Part shown: piece after piece, positions 7,376-16,768 of the stretch
Numbering within the stretch: position 1 is the stretch's first letter
Layout of the letters: each line of letters begins with the position of its first letter
DNA from: Brachyspira sp. SAP_772
GTDB taxonomy: Bacteria > Spirochaetota > Brachyspiria > Brachyspirales > Brachyspiraceae
Length of the DNA stretch: 64,000 nt
NCBI RefSeq assembly: GCF_009755885.1
Contig: NZ_VYIX01000001.1
Location: 62,001 to 126,000, forward strand
Direction of reading: 5' to 3'
Notes under the pieces: generated by a model
Seen by the model: the letters and a program-made list of their open reading frames with translations, nothing else
The model's database searches: none
Told to the model about the DNA's origin: nothing
Translations under genes and position numbers: made by a program

Positions 7376-8662
7376 ATGAAGTTAGAGTTAGGCGAGATTT
7401 ATATTAAAGATATAAAACTTGACAAAATTTCAAAAGTCGAGAATGGAGTACTCTATGTAAATGTTGATGAGATTACAAAGATGGTACTTGAAGACGACAA
7501 ATTGAAAAGTGTAAAAATTGATGTAGCTCGTCCGGGAGAATCTGTTCGTATAACACCTGTAAAAGATGTTATAGAGCCTAGAGTAAAAGTTGAAGGCAAG
7601 GGCGGAATATTCCCAGGTATGATATCAAAAGTAGATACTGTAGGAGAAGGCAAAACTAATATACTAAAAGGTGCTGCTGTTATTACTTGCGGTAAGATAG
7701 TAGGTTTCCAAGAAGGTATAATAGACATGACTGGTCCTGGTGCAGATTATACACCATTCTCTAAACTTAACAATTTATGTTTAGTTATAGAGCCAGTAGA
7801 GCCTATAGAAAAACATGATTATGAAGCAGCTGTAAGAGGAGCAGGTTTAAAAGTTGCTACTTATTTAGGTCAATTAGCTAAAGATTTGAAAGCAGACAAA
7901 ACTTTCACTTATGAAACTAAACCTATATTTGAACAAGCTGCAATGTATCCTAATTTACCAAAAGTAGGTTATGTATACATGCTTCAAACACAAGGCTTAT
8001 TACATGATACTTATGTTTATGGTGTTGATGCTAAGAAAATAGTTCCAACATTCATATATCCAACAGAAGTAATGGATGGTGCTATAGTAAGCGGTAACTG
8101 TGTATCAGCTTGCGATAAAAACACTACTTATCACCATTTAAATAACCCTGTAATTAAAGCTTTATATGATAAACATGGTAAAGATATTAACTTTATGGGT
8201 GTTATAATAACAAATGAAAACGTATTCTTAGCAGATAAGATGCGTTCATCAGATTGGGCATCAAAATTAGCTAAATATTTCGGATTGGATGCAGTAATCA
8301 TCTCTGAAGAAGGATTTGGTAACCCAGATGCTGACTTAATAATGAACTGCAGAAAAGCAGAAGCATTCGGAATTAAAACTTGTATCATTACAGATGAATA
8401 TGCTGGTAGAGATGGTTCTTCACAATCTTTAGCAGATTCAGATGTATCAGCTAATGCTACAGTAACAGCTGGTAATGCTAATGTAGTTATTAACTTACCA
8501 AAAATGGATAAAGTAATAGGTATGTTAGATTATACAGATAAGATAGCAGGCGGATTTGATGGTTCATTAAAACCAGATGGTTCTATTGAAGCAGAGATAC
8601 AGGTTATAACTGGTGCTACAAATGAATTAGGTTTTAATAAATTTAGTGCTACAGGACTATAA
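7376..8662 (+). CDS. grdE: Glycine reductase protein B, precursor of the pyruvoyl-type subunit (GrdE)
   Basis: The 428-aa proprotein of the glycine-specific substrate-binding component. In the family it is cleaved between Asn and Cys, and the new N-terminal Cys becomes a carbonyl (pyruvoyl-type) group. That group forms a Schiff base with glycine. The cleavage site is visible as SGNCVSAC with N241-C242. Together with the selenoprotein GrdB it makes protein B. AAGGAG lies 6 nt before the ATG. It is followed after 54 bp by grdA. A terminator-like hairpin precedes it, so it may be conditionally expressed relative to trxB. Confidence 0.95.
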   Translation: MKLELGEIYIKDIKLDKISKVENGVLYVNVDEITKMVLEDDKLKSVKIDVARPGESVRITPVKDVIEPRVKVEGKGGIFPGMISKVDTVGEGKTNILKGAAVITCGKIVGFQEGIIDMTGPGADYTPFSKLNNLCLVIEPVEPIEKHDYEAAVRGAGLKVATYLGQLAKDLKADKTFTYETKPIFEQAAMYPNLPKVGYVYMLQTQGLLHDTYVYGVDAKKIVPTFIYPTEVMDGAIVSGNCVSACDKNTTYHHLNNPVIKALYDKHGKDINFMGVIITNENVFLADKMRSSDWASKLAKYFGLDAVIISEEGFGNPDADLIMNCRKAEAFGIKTCIITDEYAGRDGSSQSLADSDVSANATVTAGNANVVINLPKMDKVIGMLDYTDKIAGGFDGSLKPDGSIEAEIQVITGATNELGFNKFSATGL

Positions 8663-8716
8663 TGTTTTTTAGTATTAAATTGTTAGAATATAAACAAAAT
8701 TTTTAGGAGGAAAGCC

Positions 8717-9184
8717 ATGAGTATTTTAAATGGTAAAAAAGTTGTTATCATTGGCGATAGAGACGGCATTCCTGGAGAAGCTATCAAAGCTTGCGTTGAA
8801 ACAGTAAGCGACGCAGAAGTTTTGTTTGCTGCTACGGAGTGTTTTGTTTGAACAGCCGCAGGAGCGATGGATTTAGAGAATCAAAAGAGAATTAAAGAGT
8901 TTGCAGAAAAATTTGGTAAGGAGAATATAGTAGTATTATTTGGAGCTGCTGAAGCTGAAGCTACAGGTTTAGCTGCTGAAACAGTAATGTTAGGTGATCC
9001 TACATATGCTGGTGCTTTAGCAAACGTTGCTTTACATTTAGATGCTTATCATGCTGTAGAGCCAGAGTTCAAAGAAGCAGTAGATGCTGGCGTTTATGAT
9101 GAACAAGTTGGTATGGCAGAGATGACATTAAATGTAGACGAAATAATCGCAGAAATGAAAAGAATGCGTGAAGAAAACAAATAA
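8717..9184 (+). CDS. grdA: Glycine reductase selenoprotein A, with in-frame UGA selenocysteine
   Basis: A 155-aa selenoprotein. The frame from the ATG at 8717 (AGGAGG 8 nt upstream) runs through a UGA at 8849-8851, which is selenocysteine 45 in the family motif ECFVU-TAAGAM (a CxxU redox pair). A naive gene caller would keep only the part from the ATG at 8867. The Sec45 selenolate is carboxymethylated by protein B and then yields a selenoether to protein C; thioredoxin restores it. Length and the acidic C-terminal half match known GrdA. The operon order grdE-grdA-grdB is the conserved one. Translation requires SelB/SelC and a SECIS immediately after the UGA. Confidence 0.96.
8849..8870 (+). 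promoter_or_regulatory. UGA selenocysteine codon and SECIS region of grdA
   Basis: The UGA at 8849 is followed by a short CGC/GCG stem with an AGGA loop (8857-8866). The stem is short and close to the UGA, so the exact structure recognised by SelB is uncertain. The recoding itself is secured by protein homology on both sides. Confidence 0.7.
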
Positions 9185-9249
9185 TACAACTAACTTATAA
9201 TTTTTATAAAAAACAAATTCTCTAAAAAATAAAAAAATCCATTGTAAAT

Positions 9250-9305
9250 AAAAACCAGTTTGGTTTTAAAAAATACGGCAGCCATATATAATATATATGG
9301 TTGCC
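9250..9305 (+). other. Intercistronic hairpins between grdA and grdB
   Basis: Two inverted repeats lie in the 148-bp grdA-grdB gap. AAAACC/GGTTTT has a 5-nt loop (about 9251-9267). A long imperfect stem runs over 9277-9305, pairing GGCAGCCATATAT with ATATATGGTTGCC. Neither is followed by a T-run, so processing or stability of the grdA message is likelier than termination. Confidence 0.6.
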
Positions 9306-9332
9306 TTAAATTAAAAAAATTAGGAGGCTTAA

Positions 9333-10631
9333 ATGCCACAATATAAAATTGTACATTACATTAATCAGTTCTTTGCTAACATTGGTGGTGAAGAAAAAGC
9401 TGATATAGCTCCAGAGAAAAGAGATGGAGTTGTTGGTCCTGGTGCAGGACTTCAAGGTGAGCTTAAAAAACTAGGTCTTGATGCTGAAGTAGTTGGTACT
9501 GTTATTTGCGGTGACTCTTACTTTAACGAAAACCTAGATAAAGCTAAAAAAGAAGTTTTAGATATGATTAAAAGCTTTAGCCCAGATTTAGTTATTGCTG
9601 GTCCTGCTTTTAATGCTGGTCGTTATGGTACTGCTTGCGGTACAGTTGCTAAAATGGTACAAGATGAATTAAAAGTACCTGCTGTTACTGGTATGTATGT
9701 TGAAAACCCTGGTGCAGATATGTTTAAGAAAGATGTTTATATCGTTTCTACTAAAGATTCTGCTGCTGGTATGAGAAATGCTTTACCTGTTATAGCTAAA
9801 TTAGCTTCTAAACTTCTTAAGAAAGAAGAAATTGGAACTCCAGAAGCTGAAGGTTATATACCTAGAGGAATACGTGTTCCATTATTTAGAGAGAAAAATG
9901 GTGCTGAGAGAGCTGTTGATATGCTTATCAAAAAAATTAAAGGTGAAGCATTTACTACAGAATATCCTATGCCAGACTTCGACAGAGTAACTCCTGGTGA
10001 AGCTATTAAAGACATTACTAAAGCTAAAATAGCATTAGTTACAAGCGGCGGTATAGTACCATCTGGTAACCCAGACCATATAGAATCTTCTTCTGCTTCA
10101 AAATATGGCAGATATTCTATTGATGATATGGGCGAAACAGCACATGGCGGTTATGACCCTACTTATGCTAACCAAGACCCTAACAGAGTATTACCTGTTG
10201 ACGTATTAAAAGATTTACAAAAAGAAGGAAAAATTGGAGAGCTTTATCCTTACTATTACACTACTACTGGTAATGGTACTTCAGTTAAAAACTCTAAAGC
10301 TTATGCTACAGAATTTGCTCAAACTTTAGTTAAAGATGGAGTTCAAGCTGTTATTTTAACATCAACCTGAGGAACTTGTACTCGTTGCGGTGCAACGATG
10401 GTTAAAGCAATAGAAGCTACTGGAATACCTGTAGTTCATATTTGTACTATTGTTCCTATATCTTTAACAGTTGGTGCTAACAGAATAGTTCCTGCTGTTG
10501 CTATACCTCACCCACTTGGTAATCCAAACTTATCTAAAGAGGATGAGAAAAAATTAAGACGTGCATTAGTTGAAAAAGCTTTAAAAGCTTTAACAACTCC
10601 TGTAGATTCTCAAACAGTTTTTGAAAATTAA
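9333..10631 (+). CDS. grdB: Glycine reductase selenoprotein B (GrdB), with in-frame UGA selenocysteine
   Basis: The glycine-specific selenoprotein subunit of protein B, 432 aa when the UGA at 10368-10370 is read as Sec346. The motif around it is UGTCTRCGAT, the GrdB UxxCxxC pattern. The residues after it (continuing to 10631) are homologous to GrdB, so the gene is not broken. The selenolate attacks the alpha-carbon of the glycine Schiff base held by GrdE, handing a carboxymethyl group to GrdA and releasing ammonia. TAGGAGG lies 8 nt before the ATG. A downstream fragment starting at 10398 would be a false separate gene. The next gene, grdC, follows after a hairpin-rich 136-bp gap. Confidence 0.96.
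10368..10397 (+). promoter_or_regulatory. UGA selenocysteine codon and SECIS hairpin of grdB
   Basis: The UGA (10368-10370) is followed by 18 nt and then a GGT loop (10389-10391) closed by a perfect 6-bp stem CGTTGC/GCAACG (10383-10397). G at the loop start fits the bacterial SECIS rule. Confidence 0.85.
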
Positions 10632-10650
10632 TTTGGTATTGAAAACTAAA

Positions 10651-10734
10651 ATTATTTATATATACTATATATAAATAATAAAATAAAGGGGAGTACAAAT
10701 ATTTAAATGATAGTTGTATATCCCCTTATTTTAT
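10651..10734 (+). other. Paired hairpins between grdB and grdC
   Basis: A near-perfect AT palindrome (10651-10679) is followed by a strong imperfect stem. That stem pairs AAATAAAGGGG...GTACAA with TTGTATA...CCCCTTATTTT (10678-10734). No T-run follows, so this is probably a processing or stability structure inside the operon. Confidence 0.6.
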
Positions 10735-10767
10735 AAATGAAAAAATAAAATTATAGGAGATTAAAAA

Positions 10768-12354
10768 ATGAGTTTTGCTGTATTAAAAGCCGCTGCTTAT
10801 GCTATAGTACATGCTCCTGATATGGTTATCAATAACGGTACTACTCAAACAGTGGAAAGAGAAGTTAATCCTAATTCTGATTATCTTAAAAGCATAAAAA
10901 AGCATCTTAGACCTTTTGAAGATGTTATAAATTATGCTCCTAATCAAACTTATATTGGTAATATTCATCCTGAAGAATTAAAAAAACTTGCTTCTCAGGT
11001 TTCTGAAGAAGTAAAAAAAGCTGGCGGAAGCTGGATTGGAGTGCCTTGTAAGGGAGAGAGAACTGGTAAATTTGGTGAGATTTTCGCTGAAGATGAGTTT
11101 ATCTTTATGATGAAAATAGCTGATACTTTTGAACTTGTATATTTAGAAGCTGAGTTTGAGAAAAAAATGAAAGATGCTTATGTGGCAGTAGAATCAAAAT
11201 ACAAAACAGAAGAAGAACTTAAAAAAGATTTAGCTCAAGTAAAATGTGAAACTAAAATTGATGAAATAGAAAGATTAATGAAAGAAGAACATGCTGAAGG
11301 TTTATATTTCAATGAGAAGTTAGTTGGTTGTGTAAAAAGAGCTCATGATGTAGATATTAACTTGAGTGCGCATGTTATTTTTGAAAACTTAGCAGTTAAA
11401 GCTTCTGGTATAATGGCTTTAAAAGAACTTATTAGAAAGAAAAATATTGATCCTAGCAGTATTGATTTAGTAATAGAATGTTCTGAAGAGGCTTGCGGTG
11501 ATATGAACCAAAGAGGCGGTGGTAACTTTGCTAAGAGTGTTGCTGAAATTGCTGGTATACCTAATGCTACTGGTTTTGATATTAGAGGATTCTGTGCTGC
11601 TCCTTCACATGCTTTAGTAACAGCTGCTTCATTAGTAAAAGCTGGTTCTTATAAAAATGTTGTAATAGTTGCTGGTGGTGCTACTGCTAAATTGGGTATG
11701 AATGGTAAAAGCCATGTTACTAAAAATCTTCCTATTATTGAAGATATACTTGGTGCTTTTGCTGTATTAATTAGTGAAAACGATGGAGTACATCCTGTTA
11801 TTAGAACTGATATACTTGGAAAACACACTGTTGCTACAGGTTCTGCTCCTCAGGCTGTTATGAACTCATTGATAGTTAATCCTTTAGAGAAAGCAAACTT
11901 AAAAGTTACTGATATAGATAAATATACTGTTGAGATGCAAAACCCTGATGTTACTAAACCTGCTGGTGCTGGCGATGTACCTGAGGCTAATTACAAAATG
12001 ATAGCTGCTATTGGTGTTAAGAAGGGTGATATTGATAGAAGCCAATTAGCAGAGTTTGTTGAAAAGCATGGTATGTCTGGTTGGGCTCCTACTCAAGGAC
12101 ATATTCCATCTGGTGTTCCTTATTTAGGTTTTGCTATTGAAGATATTATGTCTGGTAAAATTAATCGTGTGATGTTAATAGGTAAAGGTTCATTATTCTT
12201 AGGAAGAATGACTAATCTATTTGACGGTATATCTGTTATTATAGAAAAAAATAATGGTGATAAAGGCACTGGCGAAGGTGTTTCTAAAGAAGAAGTTAAT
12301 AAGCTTATTGCTAATGCTATGAGAGATTTTGCTAAGAGCATGTTAGGTGAGTAA
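10768..12354 (+). CDS. grdC: Glycine reductase protein C, GrdC subunit
   Basis: The larger subunit of protein C (528 aa; FabH/thiolase-like fold with the GFDIRGFCAAPSHALVTAASL segment). Protein C takes the carboxymethyl group from the selenoether of GrdA as an acetyl thioester. It then phosphorolyses it to acetyl phosphate, the energy-yielding step. The ATG is preceded by TAGGAG. grdD follows after 14 bp with its own GGAGG, so the two subunits are produced together. Length agrees with known GrdC proteins. No truncation is seen. Confidence 0.94.
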   Translation: MSFAVLKAAAYAIVHAPDMVINNGTTQTVEREVNPNSDYLKSIKKHLRPFEDVINYAPNQTYIGNIHPEELKKLASQVSEEVKKAGGSWIGVPCKGERTGKFGEIFAEDEFIFMMKIADTFELVYLEAEFEKKMKDAYVAVESKYKTEEELKKDLAQVKCETKIDEIERLMKEEHAEGLYFNEKLVGCVKRAHDVDINLSAHVIFENLAVKASGIMALKELIRKKNIDPSSIDLVIECSEEACGDMNQRGGGNFAKSVAEIAGIPNATGFDIRGFCAAPSHALVTAASLVKAGSYKNVVIVAGGATAKLGMNGKSHVTKNLPIIEDILGAFAVLISENDGVHPVIRTDILGKHTVATGSAPQAVMNSLIVNPLEKANLKVTDIDKYTVEMQNPDVTKPAGAGDVPEANYKMIAAIGVKKGDIDRSQLAEFVEKHGMSGWAPTQGHIPSGVPYLGFAIEDIMSGKINRVMLIGKGSLFLGRMTNLFDGISVIIEKNNGDKGTGEGVSKEEVNKLIANAMRDFAKSMLGE

Positions 12355-12368
12355 GGAGGTATTATATT

Positions 12369-13544
12369 ATGAGTGATGCTTCTAATTCAGCTATAAAATC
12401 TATGATAGGGGAGACTTTTCTCTCTCTTGCTAATGCTTTAGAAACTGGTCAATTTGGTAAAAAGGTACGCGTTGGTATAACAAACAGAGGTTCTGAGCAT
12501 GGAGCTGAAGCTGTATCTCTTGGCGGTGTTATAGCTATGAGCAGAAACAAAAATGTTGAAGTTGTTTTGATTGGTGAAAAGAACTCTACTGGTTTACAAA
12601 CAATAGAAACTGATTGCGATGAAAAAGCTCATAAGATAATGGAAGAGATGCTTGCTAAAGGGGAATTAGATGCTTGTGTTACTATGCATTATCCTTTCCC
12701 TATTGGTGTATCTACTGTTGGCAGAGTTATTTCTCAAGCTAATGGTAAAGAAACATATATTGCTACTACTACTGGTACTTCTGCTACTGTTAGAGATCAG
12801 GCTATGTTTAAAAATGCTATTTATGGTATTATAACAGCTAAGGCTTGCGGAATAAAAGAGCCTACTGTTGGTATATTAAATATAGATTCTGCTCGTACAG
12901 TTGAGAGGGCTTTAAAAGAGCTTGCTTCTAATGGTTATAACATTAAGTTTGGTGCTTCTAATCGTGCTGACGGCGGTGCGGTATTAAGAGGTAATGACCT
13001 TATTACTGGTGCTGTTGATGTTGTTGTTTGTGATTCTCTTACTGGAAACATTCTTATAAAGATGTTCTCTTCTTTCAACAGCGGCGGAAGTTATGAGGCT
13101 ATTGGATATGGTTATGGTCCTGGTATAGGATTTGGATTTAAAACTCCGATATTTATTATATCTAGGGCTTCTGGTTCTAATGTTATTGCTGGTGCTATTG
13201 AGTATGCTTATCAGTGTGTTAGCGGTAATATAATAGATGTTATGAACAAAGAAGAAGAGGAAGTTAAGAAATATGGTTTTGATGCTATATTAGAAAGCTT
13301 AAAGCCTAAAGCTAATGCTTCTTCTGGCGGTGAGAAGGCTAAACCTGCTGTTGCTAAAGAGGTTGTAACTGCACAGATTCCGGGTGTAGAGGTTATGGAC
13401 TTGGATGCGGCTGTAGAGTTAGTTATGGAAAATGGTATATATGCTGAGTCTGGTATGGGTTGTACTGGACCTATCATATTAGTTAGTGATAAAAATAAAG
13501 AGAATGCTGAAAATATTTTGAGAAAAGGCGGATTTATATCTTAG
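12369..13544 (+). CDS. grdD: Glycine reductase protein C, GrdD subunit
   Basis: The 391-aa catalytic subunit of protein C, related to PlsX/acyltransferase-fold enzymes. A Cys near the C-terminus (C365 in GMGCTGP) sits where the family carries its acetyl-thioester cysteine. It forms acetyl phosphate together with GrdC. AAGGAGG lies 11 nt before the ATG. A strong terminator after it closes the glycine reductase operon. Codon use (heavy GCT and GGT) suggests high expression, as expected for a main catabolic enzyme. Confidence 0.94.
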   Translation: MSDASNSAIKSMIGETFLSLANALETGQFGKKVRVGITNRGSEHGAEAVSLGGVIAMSRNKNVEVVLIGEKNSTGLQTIETDCDEKAHKIMEEMLAKGELDACVTMHYPFPIGVSTVGRVISQANGKETYIATTTGTSATVRDQAMFKNAIYGIITAKACGIKEPTVGILNIDSARTVERALKELASNGYNIKFGASNRADGGAVLRGNDLITGAVDVVVCDSLTGNILIKMFSSFNSGGSYEAIGYGYGPGIGFGFKTPIFIISRASGSNVIAGAIEYAYQCVSGNIIDVMNKEEEEVKKYGFDAILESLKPKANASSGGEKAKPAVAKEVVTAQIPGVEVMDLDAAVELVMENGIYAESGMGCTGPIILVSDKNKENAENILRKGGFIS

Positions 13545-13599
13545 TTTAAGATTATCTGCTTCAAAGAACAATTATAGTAACTTTTTTACTAGTTAAAAA

Positions 13600-13647
13600 T
13601 ATGGAAACATTAGATATAATAATAATATCTAGTGTTTCCATTTTTTA
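13600..13647 (+). terminator. Strong Rho-independent terminator of the grd operon
   Basis: ATGGAAACA and TAGATAT pair with ATATCTA and TGTTTCCAT (a 17-bp stem with one mismatch), followed by TTTTTTATTTTT. Confidence 0.9.
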
Positions 13648-13681
13648 TTTTTATTAATATATTAAATCATAGGAGTTTATT

Positions 13682-15082
13682 ATGGATATTGTTTCAAACA
13701 TAGTAGCAAAGGTAAACAGTATTTTGTGGGATTATCTGTTGATAATCATGCTATGCGGAAGTGGAATTTATTTCACTTTTAGACTTAAATTTGTGCAGAT
13801 AGTGAAGTTCAAAGATGGCTGGGACAGAACCTTTGGAAGTATTTCTTTAAAAGGTAAAGCTGCTGACAAAGATGGTATGAGTTCTTTCCAATCTTTAGCA
13901 ACTGCAATTGCTGCTCAAGTTGGTACTGGTAATTTAGCTGGTGCTGCTACTGCTTTGATTGCTGGAGGACCAGGAGCAATATTTTGGATGTGGGTATCTG
14001 CTTTCTTTGGTATGGCTACTATATTTGTTGAGGCTTCTTTAGGCCAAAAATACAAAACTACTACTGAAGATGGTCATGTTATAGGTGGCCCTGCTTACTA
14101 CATTACTGCTGCTTATAAAGGTGCTCTTGGTAAATTTTTAGCTGTTTTATTTGCTGTATTCATTATATTAGCTTTAGGTTTTATGGGTAATATGGTTCAG
14201 TCAAACTCTATATCTGGTGCTTTTGTTAATGCTTTCCCTTCTATTAAACCTATATATGTTGGTATAGTATGTGCTATAATAGCTGCTTTCATATTTATTG
14301 GCGGTTTAAGAAGAATAGCTTCATTTACTGAAAAAATTGTTCCTATTATGGCTTTATTTTATATAATAGGTTCTTTAATTATTATAATAATGAATATTAA
14401 AAACCTTCCTAGTTCTATTGCTTTAATATTTACTTCTGCTTTTAATCCTCAAGCTGTTATAGGCGGCGGATTAGGTATAGGTATACAACAAGCTATGCGT
14501 TTTGGTGTTGCTCGCGGTTTATTCTCTAACGAAGCTGGTATGGGTTCTACTCCGCATGCACACGCTTTAGCTAAAGTTAAACACCCTTGCGAACAAGGTG
14601 TTGTTGCTATGATAGGTGTATTCTTTGATACATTTATAGTTGTTACTTTAACTGCTTTAGTTATATTAACTTCTGATATATTACAAACTAGAATATATCC
14701 ATTAGAATCAGCTGCTCTTATACCTGAAATATTAAAAGGTGTTGGTTTACCTCAAGAAGCATTTAGATTAGGATTTGGTTTCTTTGGTGTAGTATTTGTT
14801 GCTGTATGTTTGTTCTTCTTTGCTTTCACTACTATAGTAGGTTGGTATTTCTTTGGAGAGCAAAACATTAAATATTTATTTGGTGTAAAAGCTGCTAAAG
14901 TTTATGCTGTTTTAGTTGTTTGTTTCGTGCTTTTAGGTTCAGCTTTAAAAGTTGATTTAGTATGGTCTTTGGCTGATACTTTCAATGGTTTAATGGTTAT
15001 ACCAAACCTTTTGGGGCTTTTAGCATTAGGCGGAGTTGCTTCTGCTTTATTTAAAGAATATAATGATTTAAATAAAAAATAA
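13682..15082 (+). CDS. Sodium:alanine/glycine symporter, AgcS family (copy 1)
   Basis: A 466-aa membrane protein of the alanine or glycine:cation symporter family. Family hallmarks are present: SFQSLATAIAAQVGTGNLAGAATAL, GGPGAIFWMWVSAFFGM, the LFSNEAGMGS segment, and about 10-11 membrane helices. Position directly after the grd operon terminator strongly suggests glycine uptake for Stickland-type fermentation. ATAGGAG lies 7 nt before the ATG, and a terminator follows. The second copy downstream is closely similar over its whole length, so the pair arose by duplication. Confidence 0.93.
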   Translation: MDIVSNIVAKVNSILWDYLLIIMLCGSGIYFTFRLKFVQIVKFKDGWDRTFGSISLKGKAADKDGMSSFQSLATAIAAQVGTGNLAGAATALIAGGPGAIFWMWVSAFFGMATIFVEASLGQKYKTTTEDGHVIGGPAYYITAAYKGALGKFLAVLFAVFIILALGFMGNMVQSNSISGAFVNAFPSIKPIYVGIVCAIIAAFIFIGGLRRIASFTEKIVPIMALFYIIGSLIIIIMNIKNLPSSIALIFTSAFNPQAVIGGGLGIGIQQAMRFGVARGLFSNEAGMGSTPHAHALAKVKHPCEQGVVAMIGVFFDTFIVVTLTALVILTSDILQTRIYPLESAALIPEILKGVGLPQEAFRLGFGFFGVVFVAVCLFFFAFTTIVGWYFFGEQNIKYLFGVKAAKVYAVLVVCFVLLGSALKVDLVWSLADTFNGLMVIPNLLGLLALGGVASALFKEYNDLNKK

Positions 15083-15106
15083 TAAACATAATTTTTGATT
15101 ATTAAT

Positions 15107-15143
15107 AAAAATGTCTGGTAAGTATTACTTCCAGACATTTTTC
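15107..15143 (+). terminator. Rho-independent terminator after AgcS copy 1
   Basis: A perfect 11-bp stem AAAATGTCTGG / CCAGACATTTT with a 13-nt loop and T-rich tail. Confidence 0.88.
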
Positions 15144-15291
15144 TTCTAAAGAATTCTTATTGTTTATAGTAATAAATAATAAAATTATTTTTTTATATAT
15201 TTTTCTTAATTAATATTTATTTAAGAATATTTTTTTATTTTAATTTTATTTATAAATGTAATGATTTTTACATTTATTATTAGGAGATATA

Positions 15292-16701
15292 ATGTATATT
15301 ATTGAACAGTTGGTTTCAAAGATTAATTCATTTTTGTGGGATTATACATTACTTATATTTTTATGCGGTACAGGTCTTTATTTTACTATACGTTTAAGAT
15401 TTATACAGATAAGAGAGTTTAAAGATAGTTTTAAGTCAACATTTGGTTCTGTATCTTTGAAAGGAAGTGCTGCTGATGAGCATGGTATGAGTTCATTTCA
15501 ATCTCTTGCAACATCTATTGCTGCTCAAGTGGGTACTGGTAATTTAGCTGGGGCTGCTACTGCTTTAGTTGCTGGAGGTCCCGGTGCTATATTTTGGATG
15601 TGGGTATCTGCTTTTTTAGGTATGGCTACAATATTTGCTGAAGCTACATTAGCTCAGAAGTTTAAAACTTATAAAGATGGTCAAGTGATAGGTGGACCTG
15701 CTTATTATATACAGGCTGCTTATAAAGGCAGATTTGGTAAATTCTTAGCTGGGTTATTTGCTATTCTTATTATTTTGGCTTTGGGTATAATGGGAAACAT
15801 GGTGCAGTCTAATTCTATATCATCTGCTTTTTCTAATTCTTTTCCTGTTAATACTAAAGTTGTGGGAGTGGTAGTAGCTATTATTTCTGGATTTATATTT
15901 TTAGGCGGTGTTAAGAGAATAGCATCATTTACAGAAAAAATTGTTCCTATAATGGCTATATCTTATCTTGTTGGGGCTATTGTATTAATACTTTTAAATA
16001 TTACAAAAGTACCTCATGCTTTTTATATGATATTTGTATCAGCATTTAATCCTCAAGCTGTTATAGGCGGTTCTTTAGGAATAGGAATACAGCAGGCTAT
16101 GCGTTTTGGTATAGCTAGAGGATTATTCTCTAATGAGGCTGGTATGGGTTCTACTCCGCATGCTCATGCTATTGCTAAAGTGGATCATCCTTGCGAGCAG
16201 GGGGTTGTTGCTATGATGGGAGTATTCTTTACTTTTATTGTACTTACATTAACTGCTTTAGTAATACTTACTTCTGGAATATTAGAAAATCATGTTTATA
16301 ATTTAGAATCGCATAGTTTAATAGCTGAATCTTTAAAAGGTATTGGTTTAGCTCAAACTGCTTTTCAGATGAAATTTGGTCATGCTGGTGTGATATTCAT
16401 TGCTTTATGTTTGCTTTTCTTTGCTTTCTCTACAATTATTGCTTGGTATTTCTTTGGAGAACAAAATATTAAATTTTTATTTGGTCAAAAGGCTACAAAA
16501 GTATATGCTTTAGTTGTGGTTGTATTTATATTTATAGGCTCTACTCTTAAAGTTGATTTAGTATGGTCTTTGGCTGACTGTTTTAATGGTCTTATGGTAA
16601 TACCTAACCTTCTTGGTATATTGGCATTAAGTCCGCTTGTATCTTCACTTGTAAAAGATTATAAGAGATTCAAAAAAGAGAAAAAGAATAAATCTAATTA
16701 A
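15292..16701 (+). CDS. Sodium:alanine/glycine symporter, AgcS family (copy 2)
   Basis: A 469-aa homologue of the preceding symporter with the same blocks (SFQSLATSIAAQVGTGNLAGA, LFSNEAGMGSTPHAHAIAK, FNPQAVIGGSLGIGIQQAM). It differs mainly at the N-terminus, in loop lengths and in a lysine-rich C-terminal tail. It has its own TTAGGAG ribosome binding site and terminator, so it can be regulated separately. Likely substrates are glycine, alanine or a related small amino acid. Two tandem symporters may give different affinities or substrates, which the sequence alone cannot decide. Confidence 0.92.
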   Translation: MYIIEQLVSKINSFLWDYTLLIFLCGTGLYFTIRLRFIQIREFKDSFKSTFGSVSLKGSAADEHGMSSFQSLATSIAAQVGTGNLAGAATALVAGGPGAIFWMWVSAFLGMATIFAEATLAQKFKTYKDGQVIGGPAYYIQAAYKGRFGKFLAGLFAILIILALGIMGNMVQSNSISSAFSNSFPVNTKVVGVVVAIISGFIFLGGVKRIASFTEKIVPIMAISYLVGAIVLILLNITKVPHAFYMIFVSAFNPQAVIGGSLGIGIQQAMRFGIARGLFSNEAGMGSTPHAHAIAKVDHPCEQGVVAMMGVFFTFIVLTLTALVILTSGILENHVYNLESHSLIAESLKGIGLAQTAFQMKFGHAGVIFIALCLLFFAFSTIIAWYFFGEQNIKFLFGQKATKVYALVVVVFIFIGSTLKVDLVWSLADCFNGLMVIPNLLGILALSPLVSSLVKDYKRFKKEKKNKSN

Positions 16702-16722
16702 TATGATTCTATAATATATATT

Positions 16723-16768
16723 AAAAGACTTGTTAGGTTTTTTTGTAAATAATCTGCAAGTCTTTTTT
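16723..16768. terminator. Terminator between AgcS copy 2 and the Rieske gene
   Basis: A perfect 10-bp stem AAAAGACTTG / CAAGTCTTTT with a 24-nt loop and T-run. It lies between convergent genes and is usable on both strands. Confidence 0.8.

Noticed and set aside
8867..9184. A separate 105-aa gene starting at the ATG at 8867
   Set aside because: It is the part of grdA after the selenocysteine UGA; the real start is at 8717 with AGGAGG and homologous N-terminal codons.
10398..10631. A separate 77-aa gene downstream of grdB
   Set aside because: It is the C-terminus of grdB beyond the UGA at 10368, with GrdB homology and a SECIS between.
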